A stretch of 64,000 nucleotides of DNA from Polycyclovorans algicola TG408. Its GTDB lineage: Bacteria > Pseudomonadota > Gammaproteobacteria > Nevskiales > Nevskiaceae. The position numbers and the translations under genes were made by a program. The DNA is taken from assembly GCF_000711245.1 (NCBI RefSeq), contig NZ_JOMH01000001.1, positions 124,001-188,000 of the forward strand, read 5' to 3'. The notes below the pieces were generated by a model. The model was not told the origin of the DNA, did no database searches, and saw nothing but the letters and a program-made list of their open reading frames with translations. Below are positions 27,944 through 37,269 of the stretch, in pieces (position 1 is the stretch's first letter; each line of letters opens with the position of its first letter).

Positions 27944-29373
27944 TGTCCGACTGGCCGTCACCGGCGAATGACCCGCTTGCCGTCGACGGCGAGCCGCCGA
28001 AGACGCCCAGCGACGGTGACCTGCCACCGGCGCAGGCGCAGCCCGGGGGTTGGCGACACGTCGGGCTTGCCGCGCTGGCCCTGCTGCTCGCCGGGCTGAT
28101 CGCCAGCCGCTTCATCGGACTGGATCACAGCCCGCCGGGCTTCTACGTCGACGAAGCCGCTATCGCCGCGCAGGTGATGTGCCTGCGCAGCACGGGCGGC
28201 GACGCTCAGGGAAAACCCTGGCCACTGTTCGCCGAGGTCCTGGGCGGCGGCCAGGCGTCACCCCCCACCCTTTACCTGGGCGCCGCCTGGACGGCACTTT
28301 TTGGTGACAGCGTCGCCAGCTTCCGCGCCCTCGCGGCGGCCGCCGGACTGGGGGTGGTCCTGGGCGTCGCTGGCGCCGCTGCGGTGATCAGCGGTCGCGT
28401 CATCGCCCTCCCCATCGCTTTGCTGGTCGCCGTCAGCTCGCCGTGGCTGTTTCACCTGTCCCGCGTGTTCTGGGACCCGATCATGGCCGCCGCGCTGTGG
28501 GCTGCGGCGCTGGCCGCGTACTTTTGGGCCAGTCGCCACGGCGGCGATCCGGGCGCGCCGCGCCGCATCGGCTGGATGCTGTTTGGGGTGCTGTCGATTG
28601 CCGCCGCCTACACCTACCCGCCCGTGCGCATCCAGGTGGCGGTGTCATGGACGCTACTGGCGCTGTTCGACCGCGGCTTCCGCCAATGGCGCGGCTGGCT
28701 GTGGGCAGCCATCCCCGCGGCGCTGCTGGCGATTCCACTGCTGAGCCTGTATGCCGACGCCGGCTTTCGCGGACGCGGCAGCATGCTGGCGATCTGGAAT
28801 CCGCGATGGTTGTCCGACAACGGCCACGCGCTGGTCGACTTGCCGCTGATCGCAATCCAGCAACTGGGTGCCCATCTCAGCCCCGGCTACCTGTTCGCCC
28901 ATGGCGACACCAACCTGCGTCACGGCTCCGGCTACGGCGGCCTGATTGGCGCGGCCGAGATCGCGGTGCTGGCCGCCGCCCTGTTGCTGGGACGCTGGCC
29001 AGGCCGTGCCTTTGGGTTGCTGTTGGCCTTGACGCTGGCCGGCATCCTGCCTGCAGCATTGACCTGGGAAAGCACGCCTCATGCGCTGCGTTCGCTGGGC
29101 GCGACCGGCCCCTGGCTGATGGCCGTCAGTCTGGCGGCCACGAGTCTGGTCACCGCCAAGCCGCTTGGCACGACGCGTGTGCTCGCCGGACTGGCGGCCA
29201 TTGCCCTGATCAGTGCGACGCTGTACGGCCTGGATTATCACGCCCGCTACCGCCAGGCGGCGGCGCCGTGGTTTGACGTCAACGCTCGCCCCCACGACGA
29301 CCCACGCTACCCGGCACTGGCCCGCCGTTATTTCGAGATGCGCGACGGTCAGCCTTGTCTGGCGACGCCCTGA
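27943..29373 (+). CDS. GT-C type (GT39/GT83-like) multispanning glycosyltransferase, predicted
   Basis: 476 residues with about ten hydrophobic segments after a 40-residue Pro-rich cytoplasmic tail. The first external loop contains PGFYVDEAAIAAQ; an Asp-Glu at this place is the catalytic signature of polyprenyl-phosphate-sugar transferases of the Dol-P-Man mannosyltransferase / ArnT group. It starts inside the argH stop codon. Donor and acceptor are unknown, and no other glycan genes lie nearby. Confidence 0.75.
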   Translation: MSDWPSPANDPLAVDGEPPKTPSDGDLPPAQAQPGGWRHVGLAALALLLAGLIASRFIGLDHSPPGFYVDEAAIAAQVMCLRSTGGDAQGKPWPLFAEVLGGGQASPPTLYLGAAWTALFGDSVASFRALAAAAGLGVVLGVAGAAAVISGRVIALPIALLVAVSSPWLFHLSRVFWDPIMAAALWAAALAAYFWASRHGGDPGAPRRIGWMLFGVLSIAAAYTYPPVRIQVAVSWTLLALFDRGFRQWRGWLWAAIPAALLAIPLLSLYADAGFRGRGSMLAIWNPRWLSDNGHALVDLPLIAIQQLGAHLSPGYLFAHGDTNLRHGSGYGGLIGAAEIAVLAAALLLGRWPGRAFGLLLALTLAGILPAALTWESTPHALRSLGATGPWLMAVSLAATSLVTAKPLGTTRVLAGLAAIALISATLYGLDYHARYRQAAAPWFDVNARPHDDPRYPALARRYFEMRDGQPCLATP

Positions 29374-29418
29374 AGGTTCTGCGCGCATCCCGACACCGTT
29401 GTTCGTCGTAAGTCGGCC

Positions 29419-31203
29419 ATGCACCTCACCCAACGTCTCGCCCTGCTGGTCTTGACCTTCGTAGGCTTGCTCGCCGGACCCGTGTCGGCATCGCCCGGCA
29501 TCGCCTGGCAACCCTGGTCGCCGGCCGCCTTCGCCGAGGCGGGGCGCGACGACAAGCCGGTGTTCCTTTACCTCGAAGCGGTTTGGTGCCACTGGTGCCA
29601 CGTGATGCAGGCCGATACCTTTGCCCGTGATGCCGTCGTCAAGCTGCTGGCCGAGCGCTTCGTGGTGGTGCGCGCCGACCACGACGCGCAGCCGGCGCTG
29701 GCCAACCGCTTCCGCGATTACGGCTGGCCGGCCCTAATTTTTCTGGATGCTGACGGTGCCGAACTGGTCAAGCGCGCGGGCTACATTGCGCCAGATGATT
29801 TCGTTCGGCTGCTGACCGCCATCGTCGATGACCCGTCGCCTGAGCAGCGGCCAGCACGCGTCAGCAAACGCGTCGGCGATGCGCTCAACGAGGCCGAGTT
29901 TGAACGGCTGCTGGCGACCCATATCGGCGATCACGACGCCCGACGCGGGGGGCTGCGCCTGCCACAGAAGTTTCTTGACCGCGCCCACGTCGAGTACGAC
30001 ATGACGCGCGCGCTGGCCGGTGACGCGGCAGCGGCCCAGCGTGCGCGGCAGACCCTGGATGCCGCCATCGGGCTCATCGACCCGGTGTGGGGCGGCATTT
30101 ACCAGTACTCGACGGGCGGCCGCTGGGATCGGCTGCATTTCGAAAAAATCATGCGCTCACAGGCGCGTTATCTGCGGCTCTACGCCCTCGCCTATGCGCA
30201 GTGGCAACTCCCGGAATATGCCGCCGCCGCACGCGACATTCAGCGCTACCTGATGGATTTTCTGCGCAGCCCGGAGGGTGCGTTCTATGTCAGCCAAGAC
30301 GCCGACGTGGTGCAGGGCGAGAAGGCAGGCGACTACTTCGCCCTGGGTGATGCCGCGCGCCGTAAGATCGGCATGCCGCGCATCGACCGCAACCGCTACG
30401 CCGACGCCAACGGGCAAGCGGCCGAGGCGCTGGCGGTATGGGCCGGCGTCAGCGGCGATGCTCAGGCGCTGGCCGCCGCCGACACCGCCGCGCGCTGGAC
30501 CCTGGCACATCGGCGTCGCGACGACGGTGGCTTCAATCACGGCGATGACGACATCGCCGGACCCTACCTGGGCGACAGCCTGCACATGGCCGCTGCGATG
30601 CTGGCGCTGCACGCCGCGACCGGAGACCGCCAATGGCTGACCGACGCGGTGACCACCTCCAACTGGCTGGCCACCACCTTCGCGGCTGACAACGACACGG
30701 GGTTTCTCACGGCAGTGGATGACGGCACGCCGGTCGCCCCGGTCGCGACCATCGCCGAAAACCTCGACGCCGCGCTGTTCTTCGACCTGCTGCATCACTA
30801 CACCGGCGACGCCCGGCATCGCGCACACGCAGAGACAGCCATGCGCCATCTGGCGAGCGCTGCGGTGCGCAGCCGCCGTTTCGAGGAGTCCAGCCCCTTG
30901 CTCGCCAGCCACGCAATCGGTGAGGCGCCGCTGCATCTGGTCGTGGTGGGACGCAAGGACGATCCGGCGGCAACGGCACTGCACGCCGAGGCCCTGTGCG
31001 CGCCCGGCCCGCGCCGTCGTATCGAGTGGTGGGACCGCAGCGAAGGCCCGCTACCCCACGCCGATGTCGAGTTTCCCGAGTTTGATCAAGCGGCCGGCTA
31101 CTTCTGCACCGCCTCACGCTGCTCGGCACCGAGTTTTGACGTGGCCGCCTACCGGCAGCGTATCGCCGGGCTACTGGACGCCCAGGCGAGCGAGGCGCCC
31201 TGA
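29419..31203 (+). CDS. DUF255 thioredoxin-domain protein (YyaL/SPATA20-like), exported
   Basis: 594 residues. A signal peptide (MHLTQRLALLVLTFVGLLAG...VSAS) predicts export, which is unusual since many YyaL proteins are cytoplasmic. The thioredoxin-like domain has the CHWC motif (AVWCHWCHVMQ) around residue 57. The remainder is an alpha/alpha-toroid resembling glycan-processing enzymes (GGIYQYSTGGRW, FHYV-like SQDADVVQGEKAGDYF, GDSLHMAAAMLALH). Function of the family is unknown. Confidence 0.85.
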   Translation: MHLTQRLALLVLTFVGLLAGPVSASPGIAWQPWSPAAFAEAGRDDKPVFLYLEAVWCHWCHVMQADTFARDAVVKLLAERFVVVRADHDAQPALANRFRDYGWPALIFLDADGAELVKRAGYIAPDDFVRLLTAIVDDPSPEQRPARVSKRVGDALNEAEFERLLATHIGDHDARRGGLRLPQKFLDRAHVEYDMTRALAGDAAAAQRARQTLDAAIGLIDPVWGGIYQYSTGGRWDRLHFEKIMRSQARYLRLYALAYAQWQLPEYAAAARDIQRYLMDFLRSPEGAFYVSQDADVVQGEKAGDYFALGDAARRKIGMPRIDRNRYADANGQAAEALAVWAGVSGDAQALAAADTAARWTLAHRRRDDGGFNHGDDDIAGPYLGDSLHMAAAMLALHAATGDRQWLTDAVTTSNWLATTFAADNDTGFLTAVDDGTPVAPVATIAENLDAALFFDLLHHYTGDARHRAHAETAMRHLASAAVRSRRFEESSPLLASHAIGEAPLHLVVVGRKDDPAATALHAEALCAPGPRRRIEWWDRSEGPLPHADVEFPEFDQAAGYFCTASRCSAPSFDVAAYRQRIAGLLDAQASEAP

Positions 31204-31210
31204 CCGGCCT

Positions 31211-32701
31211 TCAGGCGGCGCGGCGTACGGCCTCGCCTTCGCTGCCCACATCATCAAATCGCAGCACGCCGTCTTCGATCTTGCCGTAGCGCAACTCGGG
31301 CACGTCACGCAGATAGTTCTGCGACACGTGCCAGGGGCTTTGCGTGCCTTGGCGCGGCAACTCGCCCGCGGCGCGCATCACATAGCCTGACGACAGCGCG
31401 CCCAGAATGGTGTTGTTCTCGTCCATGCAGCCTTCAAGGTCGCGCGGCACGGCACTGGTGTAGCCCTTGGCGTCCATGTGCTTGAGCAGGCGACAGATGT
31501 ATTCGCAGGCAATGTCGACCTTCAGCGTCCACGAAATATTGGTGTAGCCAACGATCATCGCGGCGTTGGGCACGTCCTGCATGAGCACACCCTTGTAGAT
31601 CATGTGCTCGCGCGGCACCAGCGGTTTGCCGTCGACCTGGGCGGCCATGCCACCCAGCATCTGCACGTTCAAGCCGGTGGCGGTGACGATGATGTCGGCC
31701 TTCAGTTCCTGCCCGGTTTTCAGGCGGATGCCGTCCTTGGTAAACGTGTCGATATGGTCGGTTTCAACGCTGGCCTTGCCGGCGCGGATGGCCTTGAACA
31801 GGTCGCCGCTGGGCACGATGCACAGGCGTTCGTCCCAGGGGTTGTAGCTGGGGGTGAAATGGCGCATGTCGGATTGCTCGCCAATCTGCTTTTTCACCCG
31901 TCCGAGCAAGAAACGCTTCATGCCTGCAGGGCGGCGACGGGCGAACTCGTACAGTCCGCGCGCCAGCAAAATGTTGCGGGTGCGGTTGAGTTTGTAGGCG
32001 AGTTTGGCCGGCAGCCATTTCTGCAGCTTGGCCGCGACCTTGTCGATCGAGGGCAACGACAAAATGTAGGTCGGCGAACGCTGCAGCATGGTTACGTGTG
32101 CGGCATCCGACGCCATTGACGGCACCAGGGTGATGGCGGTGGCGCCACTGCCGATGATCACCACGCGCTTGCCTTTGTAGTCGAGGTCTTTCGGCCAGAA
32201 CTGCGGGTGGATGACCCGCCCGCCAAAGTCCTTCTCGCCGGGAAATTCGGGCTTGTAGCCCTTGTCGTAGTTGTAGTAACCCGTGCAGCCGATCATGAAA
32301 CGCGCGGTGTAAGTCTCGGCATTGCCCTTGGCGTTGGTGGCCTCCACCGTCCACAGCGCGTCCTCGGATGACCACGATGCCTTGAGCACCTTGCGGCCAA
32401 ACTGGATGTGCTCAAACACGCCGTATTCCTGCGCGGTGTCGTTCACGTACTGACGAATCGACGGGCCGTCGGCCAATATTTTCGGCTCGGTCCACGGGCG
32501 GAACGAGAAGCCGAAGCTGTACATGTCGGAGTCGGAGCGGATGCCCGGGTAGTTGAACAGAGACCAGGTGCCACCAATCTCGTCGCGCCGCTCAAGAATC
32601 GCATAGCGCTTGTCGGGGCATTCACGGGTCAGGTGACACGCTGCGCCGATGCCGGAAATGCCGGCGCCAATGATCAACACATCCAGGGCTTGTTTGCTCA
32701 T
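31211..32701 (-). CDS. Flavin-containing (Baeyer-Villiger type) monooxygenase
   Basis: 496 residues from ATG 32701 (GGAGAGAG upstream). FAD motif VLIIGAGISGIGAACHL at the N-terminus; NADPH motif VVIIGSGATAITLVPSM near residue 190. A central segment FGGRVIHPQFWP approximates the FxGxxxHxxxW/P fingerprint that separates Baeyer-Villiger monooxygenases from other FMOs. Members oxygenate ketones, sulfur compounds or alkanes; the substrate is not predictable. A much longer frame exists upstream but lacks protein-like composition. Confidence 0.92.
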   Translation of the reverse strand: MSKQALDVLIIGAGISGIGAACHLTRECPDKRYAILERRDEIGGTWSLFNYPGIRSDSDMYSFGFSFRPWTEPKILADGPSIRQYVNDTAQEYGVFEHIQFGRKVLKASWSSEDALWTVEATNAKGNAETYTARFMIGCTGYYNYDKGYKPEFPGEKDFGGRVIHPQFWPKDLDYKGKRVVIIGSGATAITLVPSMASDAAHVTMLQRSPTYILSLPSIDKVAAKLQKWLPAKLAYKLNRTRNILLARGLYEFARRRPAGMKRFLLGRVKKQIGEQSDMRHFTPSYNPWDERLCIVPSGDLFKAIRAGKASVETDHIDTFTKDGIRLKTGQELKADIIVTATGLNVQMLGGMAAQVDGKPLVPREHMIYKGVLMQDVPNAAMIVGYTNISWTLKVDIACEYICRLLKHMDAKGYTSAVPRDLEGCMDENNTILGALSSGYVMRAAGELPRQGTQSPWHVSQNYLRDVPELRYGKIEDGVLRFDDVGSEGEAVRRAA

Positions 32702-32965
32702 CAACTCTCTCCACGTGACTGCGAACCGGCCGAGATGGGGCCTTCGGACGGGCGGCGAACCTTGACATCGAACACTGTCATCGTCATGGGCTGCAGCGCC
32801 ACACCTGCACGGCGGCGGCACCATGACCTGCACCGGGTTGCCAGCATGCCAGCATCGCCGCGCAGGCATGCGTCGTTGATGCAGGCTGCGCAACCGGCCA
32901 ATTTGCCCGTCACACGGCCCGGGTGCGCCCGCGCCACAATGCGCGGCGCACCTCAGGAATCCCGC

Positions 32966-34312
32966 ATGGCCACCCGCAAGCTGGCGCCCGCCAAAGAGAT
33001 CGTTGGCTGGGCGATGTTCGACTTCGCCAATCAGGCGTACACGCTGCTGATCATCACGGTGATCTTCGGTGACCTGTTCACACGGGTCATCGTCGGCGAC
33101 GCGCCGGACTACCGGCTGGGCAATCTGTTGTGGTCGCTGGCGCTCGCGGCGAGCTACCTGATGGTGGTGGTCGCCGCCCCTGTGGCGGGTGCGGTGATGG
33201 ACTTTCAGCGGTCGCGCAAGCGCTTCCTGTTCATCAGTTATGTGGCGACGGTCATCACCACGGCGATGCTGTACTTCGCCACGCCCGGCTTCTGGTGGCT
33301 GGCGATGGTGCTGATCATTGCCTCCAACTTCGCCTACGCCATTGGCGAGAGCTTTATCGCCAGCTTTTTGCCCGGCCTGGGGCCCAGCAAGTCGCTCGGC
33401 TGGATTTCGGGCTTCGGCTGGGGCGTGGGCTACGTCGGCGGCCTGGTCGCCACCGCATTCGCGCTGGCGTTTCTCGGCGAGGTGTCGCAGGACAACTTCG
33501 AGACCATCCGCTGGGTGGGGCCCTTCGCGGCCGGGTTTTTCCTGATCGCGGCGATTCCAACCTTTCTGTTCGCTAAGGAACGCGGGCGTGCACAACGCCT
33601 GCCGCCGGGCGAGTCACTGGTGCGCATGGGTTTCGCGCGGGTCCGCAGCACGCTGCGCGACATGGGGCAGTTTCGCGACCTGTCAACGCTGATGGTGTCG
33701 ATCTTTTTCACCATGGCTGGCATCAGCATCATCATCAGTTTCGCCTTCATCTACGGCGCGCAGGTGATCGGCTGGGATGAAAACGTCCGGGTGCTGATGT
33801 TCGTCACCGTGCAGATCACCGCCACCGTCGGCGCCATTGGCTTCGGTTTTATCCAGAGCCACTTCGGCGCCAAGCGCACCTATATGTGCACGCTGGTGCT
33901 GTGGATGCTGGCCATTCTGGCCATCTGGCAGACGCCGTCCCTGACACGGCTCGCGCAGCAAACGCTGGGCGTGGCGTGGGAAGCTCAGTACGTGTTCCTG
34001 TTTGCCGGCGTCCTGTCGGGACTGAGCCTGGGCTCGTCACAGTCTGCCGGGCGCGCGCTGGTGGGCATTCTGTCGCCACGCAGCAAGGCATCCGAAATGT
34101 TCGGCTTCTGGGGGCTGGCCTCCAAGCTCGCGGCCGTGTTCGGTCTGGTGGGGCTCGGACTGATTCAAGCGGTGCTGGGTCTGGCCAACGCCATCGTCTT
34201 TTGTCTGCTGTTGTTTGTTGCAGGGTTGGTGGCGGTGTGGCGGCTGGACGAAGCACGCGGGCAAACGGTGGCATCGACCTGGCGCGAGACGCGGGGCGCA
34301 ACGTCAGGGTAG
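32966..34312 (+). CDS. UMF1-family MFS transporter
   Basis: 448 residues with about 12 membrane segments. N-terminal IVGWAMFDFANQAYTLLI and GSSQSAGRALVGILSPRSKASEMFGFWGLASK are characteristic of the UMF1/Atg22-like group of the major facilitator superfamily. Substrate unknown for bacterial members. ATG 32966 is preceded by AGGA at a good distance. It is divergent from the flavin monooxygenase with 264 bases between, where I see no gene. Confidence 0.9.
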   Translation: MATRKLAPAKEIVGWAMFDFANQAYTLLIITVIFGDLFTRVIVGDAPDYRLGNLLWSLALAASYLMVVVAAPVAGAVMDFQRSRKRFLFISYVATVITTAMLYFATPGFWWLAMVLIIASNFAYAIGESFIASFLPGLGPSKSLGWISGFGWGVGYVGGLVATAFALAFLGEVSQDNFETIRWVGPFAAGFFLIAAIPTFLFAKERGRAQRLPPGESLVRMGFARVRSTLRDMGQFRDLSTLMVSIFFTMAGISIIISFAFIYGAQVIGWDENVRVLMFVTVQITATVGAIGFGFIQSHFGAKRTYMCTLVLWMLAILAIWQTPSLTRLAQQTLGVAWEAQYVFLFAGVLSGLSLGSSQSAGRALVGILSPRSKASEMFGFWGLASKLAAVFGLVGLGLIQAVLGLANAIVFCLLLFVAGLVAVWRLDEARGQTVASTWRETRGATSG

Positions 34313-34461
34313 TCACTGTCAGAATCAACTCGGCAGGGAACCTTCGGCAACGGTGACCACTCGCAACCGGACACGCACCAAGCGTCTGACGAGCGCCGTG
34401 CGACGTATCAGTCACGTTCACCAAGGTCGCAAAAGCGGCCCACAACAAAGAGGATTCGACA

Positions 34462-34956
34462 ATGATTCGATCAATTTCCGCCCTGGTATTGGCGCTTTCG
34501 ATGGGGAGTGCGTGGGGACAAACGGCGCCCAATCTGGGGCTCGGCAACATTCAGCCGGCCATCAGTACCTTCGTGGTCGGCAGCCCCAGCTTTCCGGGTG
34601 GACTGGCCAATGCGGCAAGACCGTTTTTGGCCGGCAACACCACCGACGGCTTTCTGGCCAATCGCAACGGCTTCAGCGGCCTCGCCGTCGAGTTGACCCG
34701 CGACACGCCGGCAGCTGAGCTGGGCACCACGGTGGAAAGCCTCTTCGTCATGGGCTACGACACGCTGCTGCCGCTGTACGTTGCGGCGGACGAGGTGCTG
34801 ATTCCGCTGGCCGAACCCGGCCTGCCACTGACCACGCCGGTGGCCGATCTCATTGAGGCGTTCGCACAGGTCGCCTTCATGGACGGCGGCGTGTTCGGCA
34901 GCGTCGAAGGGCTGAGCGCGATGACCGGCTCGGCCACGCTGCCCGGTCTGGAGTAG
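34462..34956 (+). CDS. Hypothetical exported protein
   Basis: 164 residues. A signal peptide of about 19 residues (MIRSISALVLALSMGSAWG) is followed by a low-charge, Gly/Ala/Leu/Pro-rich mature part with almost no Lys (NLGLGNIQPAISTFVVGSP...). There are no cysteines and no recognised domain. A good ribosome site (AGAGGA) and the strong terminator at 35012 support it as a real, separately terminated gene. Composition suggests a secreted or outer-membrane-associated product; nothing more can be claimed. Confidence 0.7.
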   Translation: MIRSISALVLALSMGSAWGQTAPNLGLGNIQPAISTFVVGSPSFPGGLANAARPFLAGNTTDGFLANRNGFSGLAVELTRDTPAAELGTTVESLFVMGYDTLLPLYVAADEVLIPLAEPGLPLTTPVADLIEAFAQVAFMDGGVFGSVEGLSAMTGSATLPGLE

Positions 34957-35011
34957 CGCGCGGCTTATCGGTGCCGCCTGCTTTCGGCGGCGTCGTAAAT
35001 GCGCTCATCAA

Positions 35012-35038
35012 GGCGCCCGGGGCGACCCGGGCGCCTTT
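35012..35038 (+). terminator. Rho-independent terminator
   Basis: GGCGCCCGGG-GCGA-CCCGGGCGCC followed by TTT: a perfect 10-bp stem with a GNRA-type tetraloop, 55 bases after the hypothetical exported gene. The T-run is short. Confidence 0.75.
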
Positions 35039-35134
35039 CGTCGTTGTGGCGGCGGATGTTCTGGAATACTGGGGTGCAGCCGCTTGGGGCCCCCAAAAAA
35101 CAGCGGGGACCCGCGCTTGATGCGTCCCGGAACA

Positions 35135-35163
35135 TGGACACCACCCGCATCGCACGCCATAAT
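35135..35163 (+). promoter_or_regulatory. Sigma-70 promoter candidate for sulP
   Basis: TGGACA (five of six), 17-base spacer, CATAAT (five of six). Transcription would start near 35170, leaving a leader of about 180 bases before the predicted TTG start. Confidence 0.6.
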
Positions 35164-35348
35164 GTTGCGATGCAGCAATCGACCCCCTTTTCGTCCCTCG
35201 GTGTCAGTCCGCCCTAGCGGATGACTCGGGCGCCGCGCCCCCTTTGGCGCGCAGCGAGCCCGGCCTGCATTCCCAAACTCTTTCATCTCTGCGCCCTCGC
35301 GCCGGGGCGCCTGCGTCTTTTTGCGCCCCATTCATCAGGACTTTCGTT

Positions 35349-36872
35349 TTGTTCAATTCGCTGACCCCCCAACTCATCAAAACCAACCTTCTCAGCGGCC
35401 TGACGGTTGCCCTGGCCATGGTGCCGGAGGCCATCGCCTTCGCGTTGGTCGCACAGGTGTCGCCGCTGACCGGCCTGTATGCCGCCTTCATCGTGGCGCT
35501 GATTACGTCGGCCTTTGGTGGCCGTCCCGGCATGATCTCGGGCGCCACAGGCGCGCTAGCGGTGGTGATGGTGTCGCTGGTGGTGCAGCACGGCGCCGAG
35601 TATCTGTTTGCAGCCGTGGTGCTGATGGGCGCCCTGCAACTGGTGTTCGCCGCCGCAAAACTCGGCAAGTTCATTCGCATGGTGCCGCACCCGGTCATGC
35701 TGGGCTTCGTCAACGGACTGGCCATCGTCATCTTCATTGCCCAGTTCAGCCACTTCAAAATCACTGCCGATGACGGCAGCAGCACCTGGCTGCAGGGCAT
35801 GGCGCTTTACATGATGCTGGGGCTCATCGCGCTGACCGTGGCCATCATCTACTTGCTGCCGAAGCTCACCAAAGCGGTGCCGGCGACCTTGGTGGCGATC
35901 GTCGCCGTGTCGCTGCTCACCCTGGGGCTGGACATCGACACCCGCACCGTGGGCGATCTGGGCTCCATCGCCGGCGGCCTGCCCAGCTTCCATTTGCCGA
36001 ATGTGCCGTGGAATCTTGAAACCCTGTGGATCATCGCGCCCTACTCGCTGATCCTCGCCGCCATCGGCCTGATCGAATCACTGCTGACACTGAACCTGAT
36101 CGATGACATGACCGACAGCCGCGGTCGCCCCAACAAGGAATGCGCGGCGCAGGGCGCGGCCAATGTGGTGACCGGCTTCTTCGGCGGCATGGGCGGCTGC
36201 GCGATGATCGGCCAGAGCATGATCAACGTGAACAACGGCGCGCTGCATCGGCTGTCCGGCATCAGCACCGCGCTGTTCTTGCTGTCCTTCATCCTGTTCG
36301 GCTCGTCGCTGATTGAGCAGATTCCGTTGGCGGCGCTGATTGGCGTGATGTTCGTGGTGGCCGAGAAAACCTTCGAGTGGGCCAGCTTCCGGCTGTTCGG
36401 CAAGGTGCCCGCCATCGACATTTTTGTCGGGCTGCTGGTGGCCTTCGTCACGGTCATTGCCGACCTCGCCATCGCCGTGATTGTGGGCGTCATCGTCTCG
36501 GCGCTGGCCTTTGCCTGGAACCACGCCAAGAAGGTCACCGTGACCGCCCGCACCACGCCCGACGGCCGTAAGATCTACGATGTCGAAGGCACCTTGTTCT
36601 TCGCCTCTGCGCAGAATTTTCTTGAACAGTTCAACCCGCGCCTTGATGCCGATGACGTTGAAATCGACTTTCGCAACGCACGGTTGTTCGATCACTCAGC
36701 GGTGGAAGCGGTCAACAGCCTGGCCGAGCGCTATCACCGACTCGACAAGCAACTCAAGCTGCGCCACCTCAGCCACGACTGCCTGGAACTGCTCGACAAG
36801 GCACGCGCCATGATCGTCGTCGATTACCGCGAAGACCCGCACTACCGAATTGCCGACGACAAGCTGGCATAA
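35349..36872 (+). CDS. SulP-family anion transporter with STAS domain
   Basis: 507 residues. The SLC26/SulP membrane domain has about 12-14 segments: LTVALAMVPEAIAFALVAQVSP, GMISGATGALAVVM, GLIESLLTLNLIDDMT. It is followed by a C-terminal STAS domain (about 405-495) with VEIDFRNARLFDHSAVEAV. SulP proteins carry sulfate, bicarbonate or dicarboxylates; this subtype resembles putative bicarbonate or sulfate carriers, not distinguishable here. The start is probably TTG 35349 (AGGA nine bases upstream), since no ATG lies near the conserved N-terminus; an ATG at 35244 would add 35 unlikely residues. Confidence 0.9.
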   Translation: MFNSLTPQLIKTNLLSGLTVALAMVPEAIAFALVAQVSPLTGLYAAFIVALITSAFGGRPGMISGATGALAVVMVSLVVQHGAEYLFAAVVLMGALQLVFAAAKLGKFIRMVPHPVMLGFVNGLAIVIFIAQFSHFKITADDGSSTWLQGMALYMMLGLIALTVAIIYLLPKLTKAVPATLVAIVAVSLLTLGLDIDTRTVGDLGSIAGGLPSFHLPNVPWNLETLWIIAPYSLILAAIGLIESLLTLNLIDDMTDSRGRPNKECAAQGAANVVTGFFGGMGGCAMIGQSMINVNNGALHRLSGISTALFLLSFILFGSSLIEQIPLAALIGVMFVVAEKTFEWASFRLFGKVPAIDIFVGLLVAFVTVIADLAIAVIVGVIVSALAFAWNHAKKVTVTARTTPDGRKIYDVEGTLFFASAQNFLEQFNPRLDADDVEIDFRNARLFDHSAVEAVNSLAERYHRLDKQLKLRHLSHDCLELLDKARAMIVVDYREDPHYRIADDKLA

Positions 36873-36900
36873 GCCGCTACGGTTCTGGAAGACTGCGGGC

Positions 36901-37251
36901 ATGGACAGCGCCCCGCTCGCAGCCTTCAGAACCGCTCTCATCGCCGAACGTGACGCGCTGGTGGCGTTGCACCAGTCGTCAGCCGACAGCCGCAAGGTGG
37001 TCGAACTGGACCAGACCACCGTCGGCCGGCTGTCGCGCATTGATGCGATGCAGGGCCAGGCGATGGCCCAGGCCGCCGCGCGCACCCGACAACTGCGGGG
37101 GGTGGCCATTGCTGCCGCACTGCGGCGCATTGAAGCGGGCGACTTTGGCTGGTGCGAGGGCTGTGGCGAGGCGATCAACCCGAAGCGATTGGAGATTGAT
37201 CCCACGTTCACGCACTGCGTCGACTGTGCCGATGGGGCCAAGGGCGGCTGA
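36901..37251 (+). CDS. TraR/DksA family zinc-finger protein
   Basis: 116 residues: an N-terminal alpha-hairpin part and a C-terminal four-cysteine zinc finger (CEGCGEAINPKRLE...HCVDC). DksA-type proteins enter the RNA polymerase secondary channel, but short members like this are mostly uncharacterised. The acidic tip typical of DksA (DxxDxA) is not obvious. Start ATG 36901 follows sulP by 28 bases; the sigma-factor gene begins 18 bases downstream, so the three may be co-transcribed. Confidence 0.85.
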   Translation: MDSAPLAAFRTALIAERDALVALHQSSADSRKVVELDQTTVGRLSRIDAMQGQAMAQAAARTRQLRGVAIAAALRRIEAGDFGWCEGCGEAINPKRLEIDPTFTHCVDCADGAKGG

Positions 37252-37269
37252 CGGCCGCGCGTACCCACG

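Larger units (their letters stand above)
34957..35348. other. Intergenic region before sulP
   Basis: 392 bases holding a terminator (35012-35038) and a good promoter candidate (35135-35163). No gene is convincing here; the frames in it lack ribosome sites and protein-like composition. Confidence 0.6.

Noticed and set aside
32701-32937. Small 78-codon frame between the monooxygenase and UMF1 genes
   Set aside because: No ribosome site, no protein-like pattern; the interval is more simply the divergent promoter region.
31211-33595. 794-codon frame including the flavin monooxygenase
   Set aside because: The 298 codons before ATG 32701 are antisense to the UMF1 transporter and low in complexity; the true FAD-motif start is 32701.
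35084-35100. TTGGGGCCCCCAA followed by six A
   Set aside because: The palindrome leaves no loop, and the A-run is on the wrong side for a plus-strand terminator.
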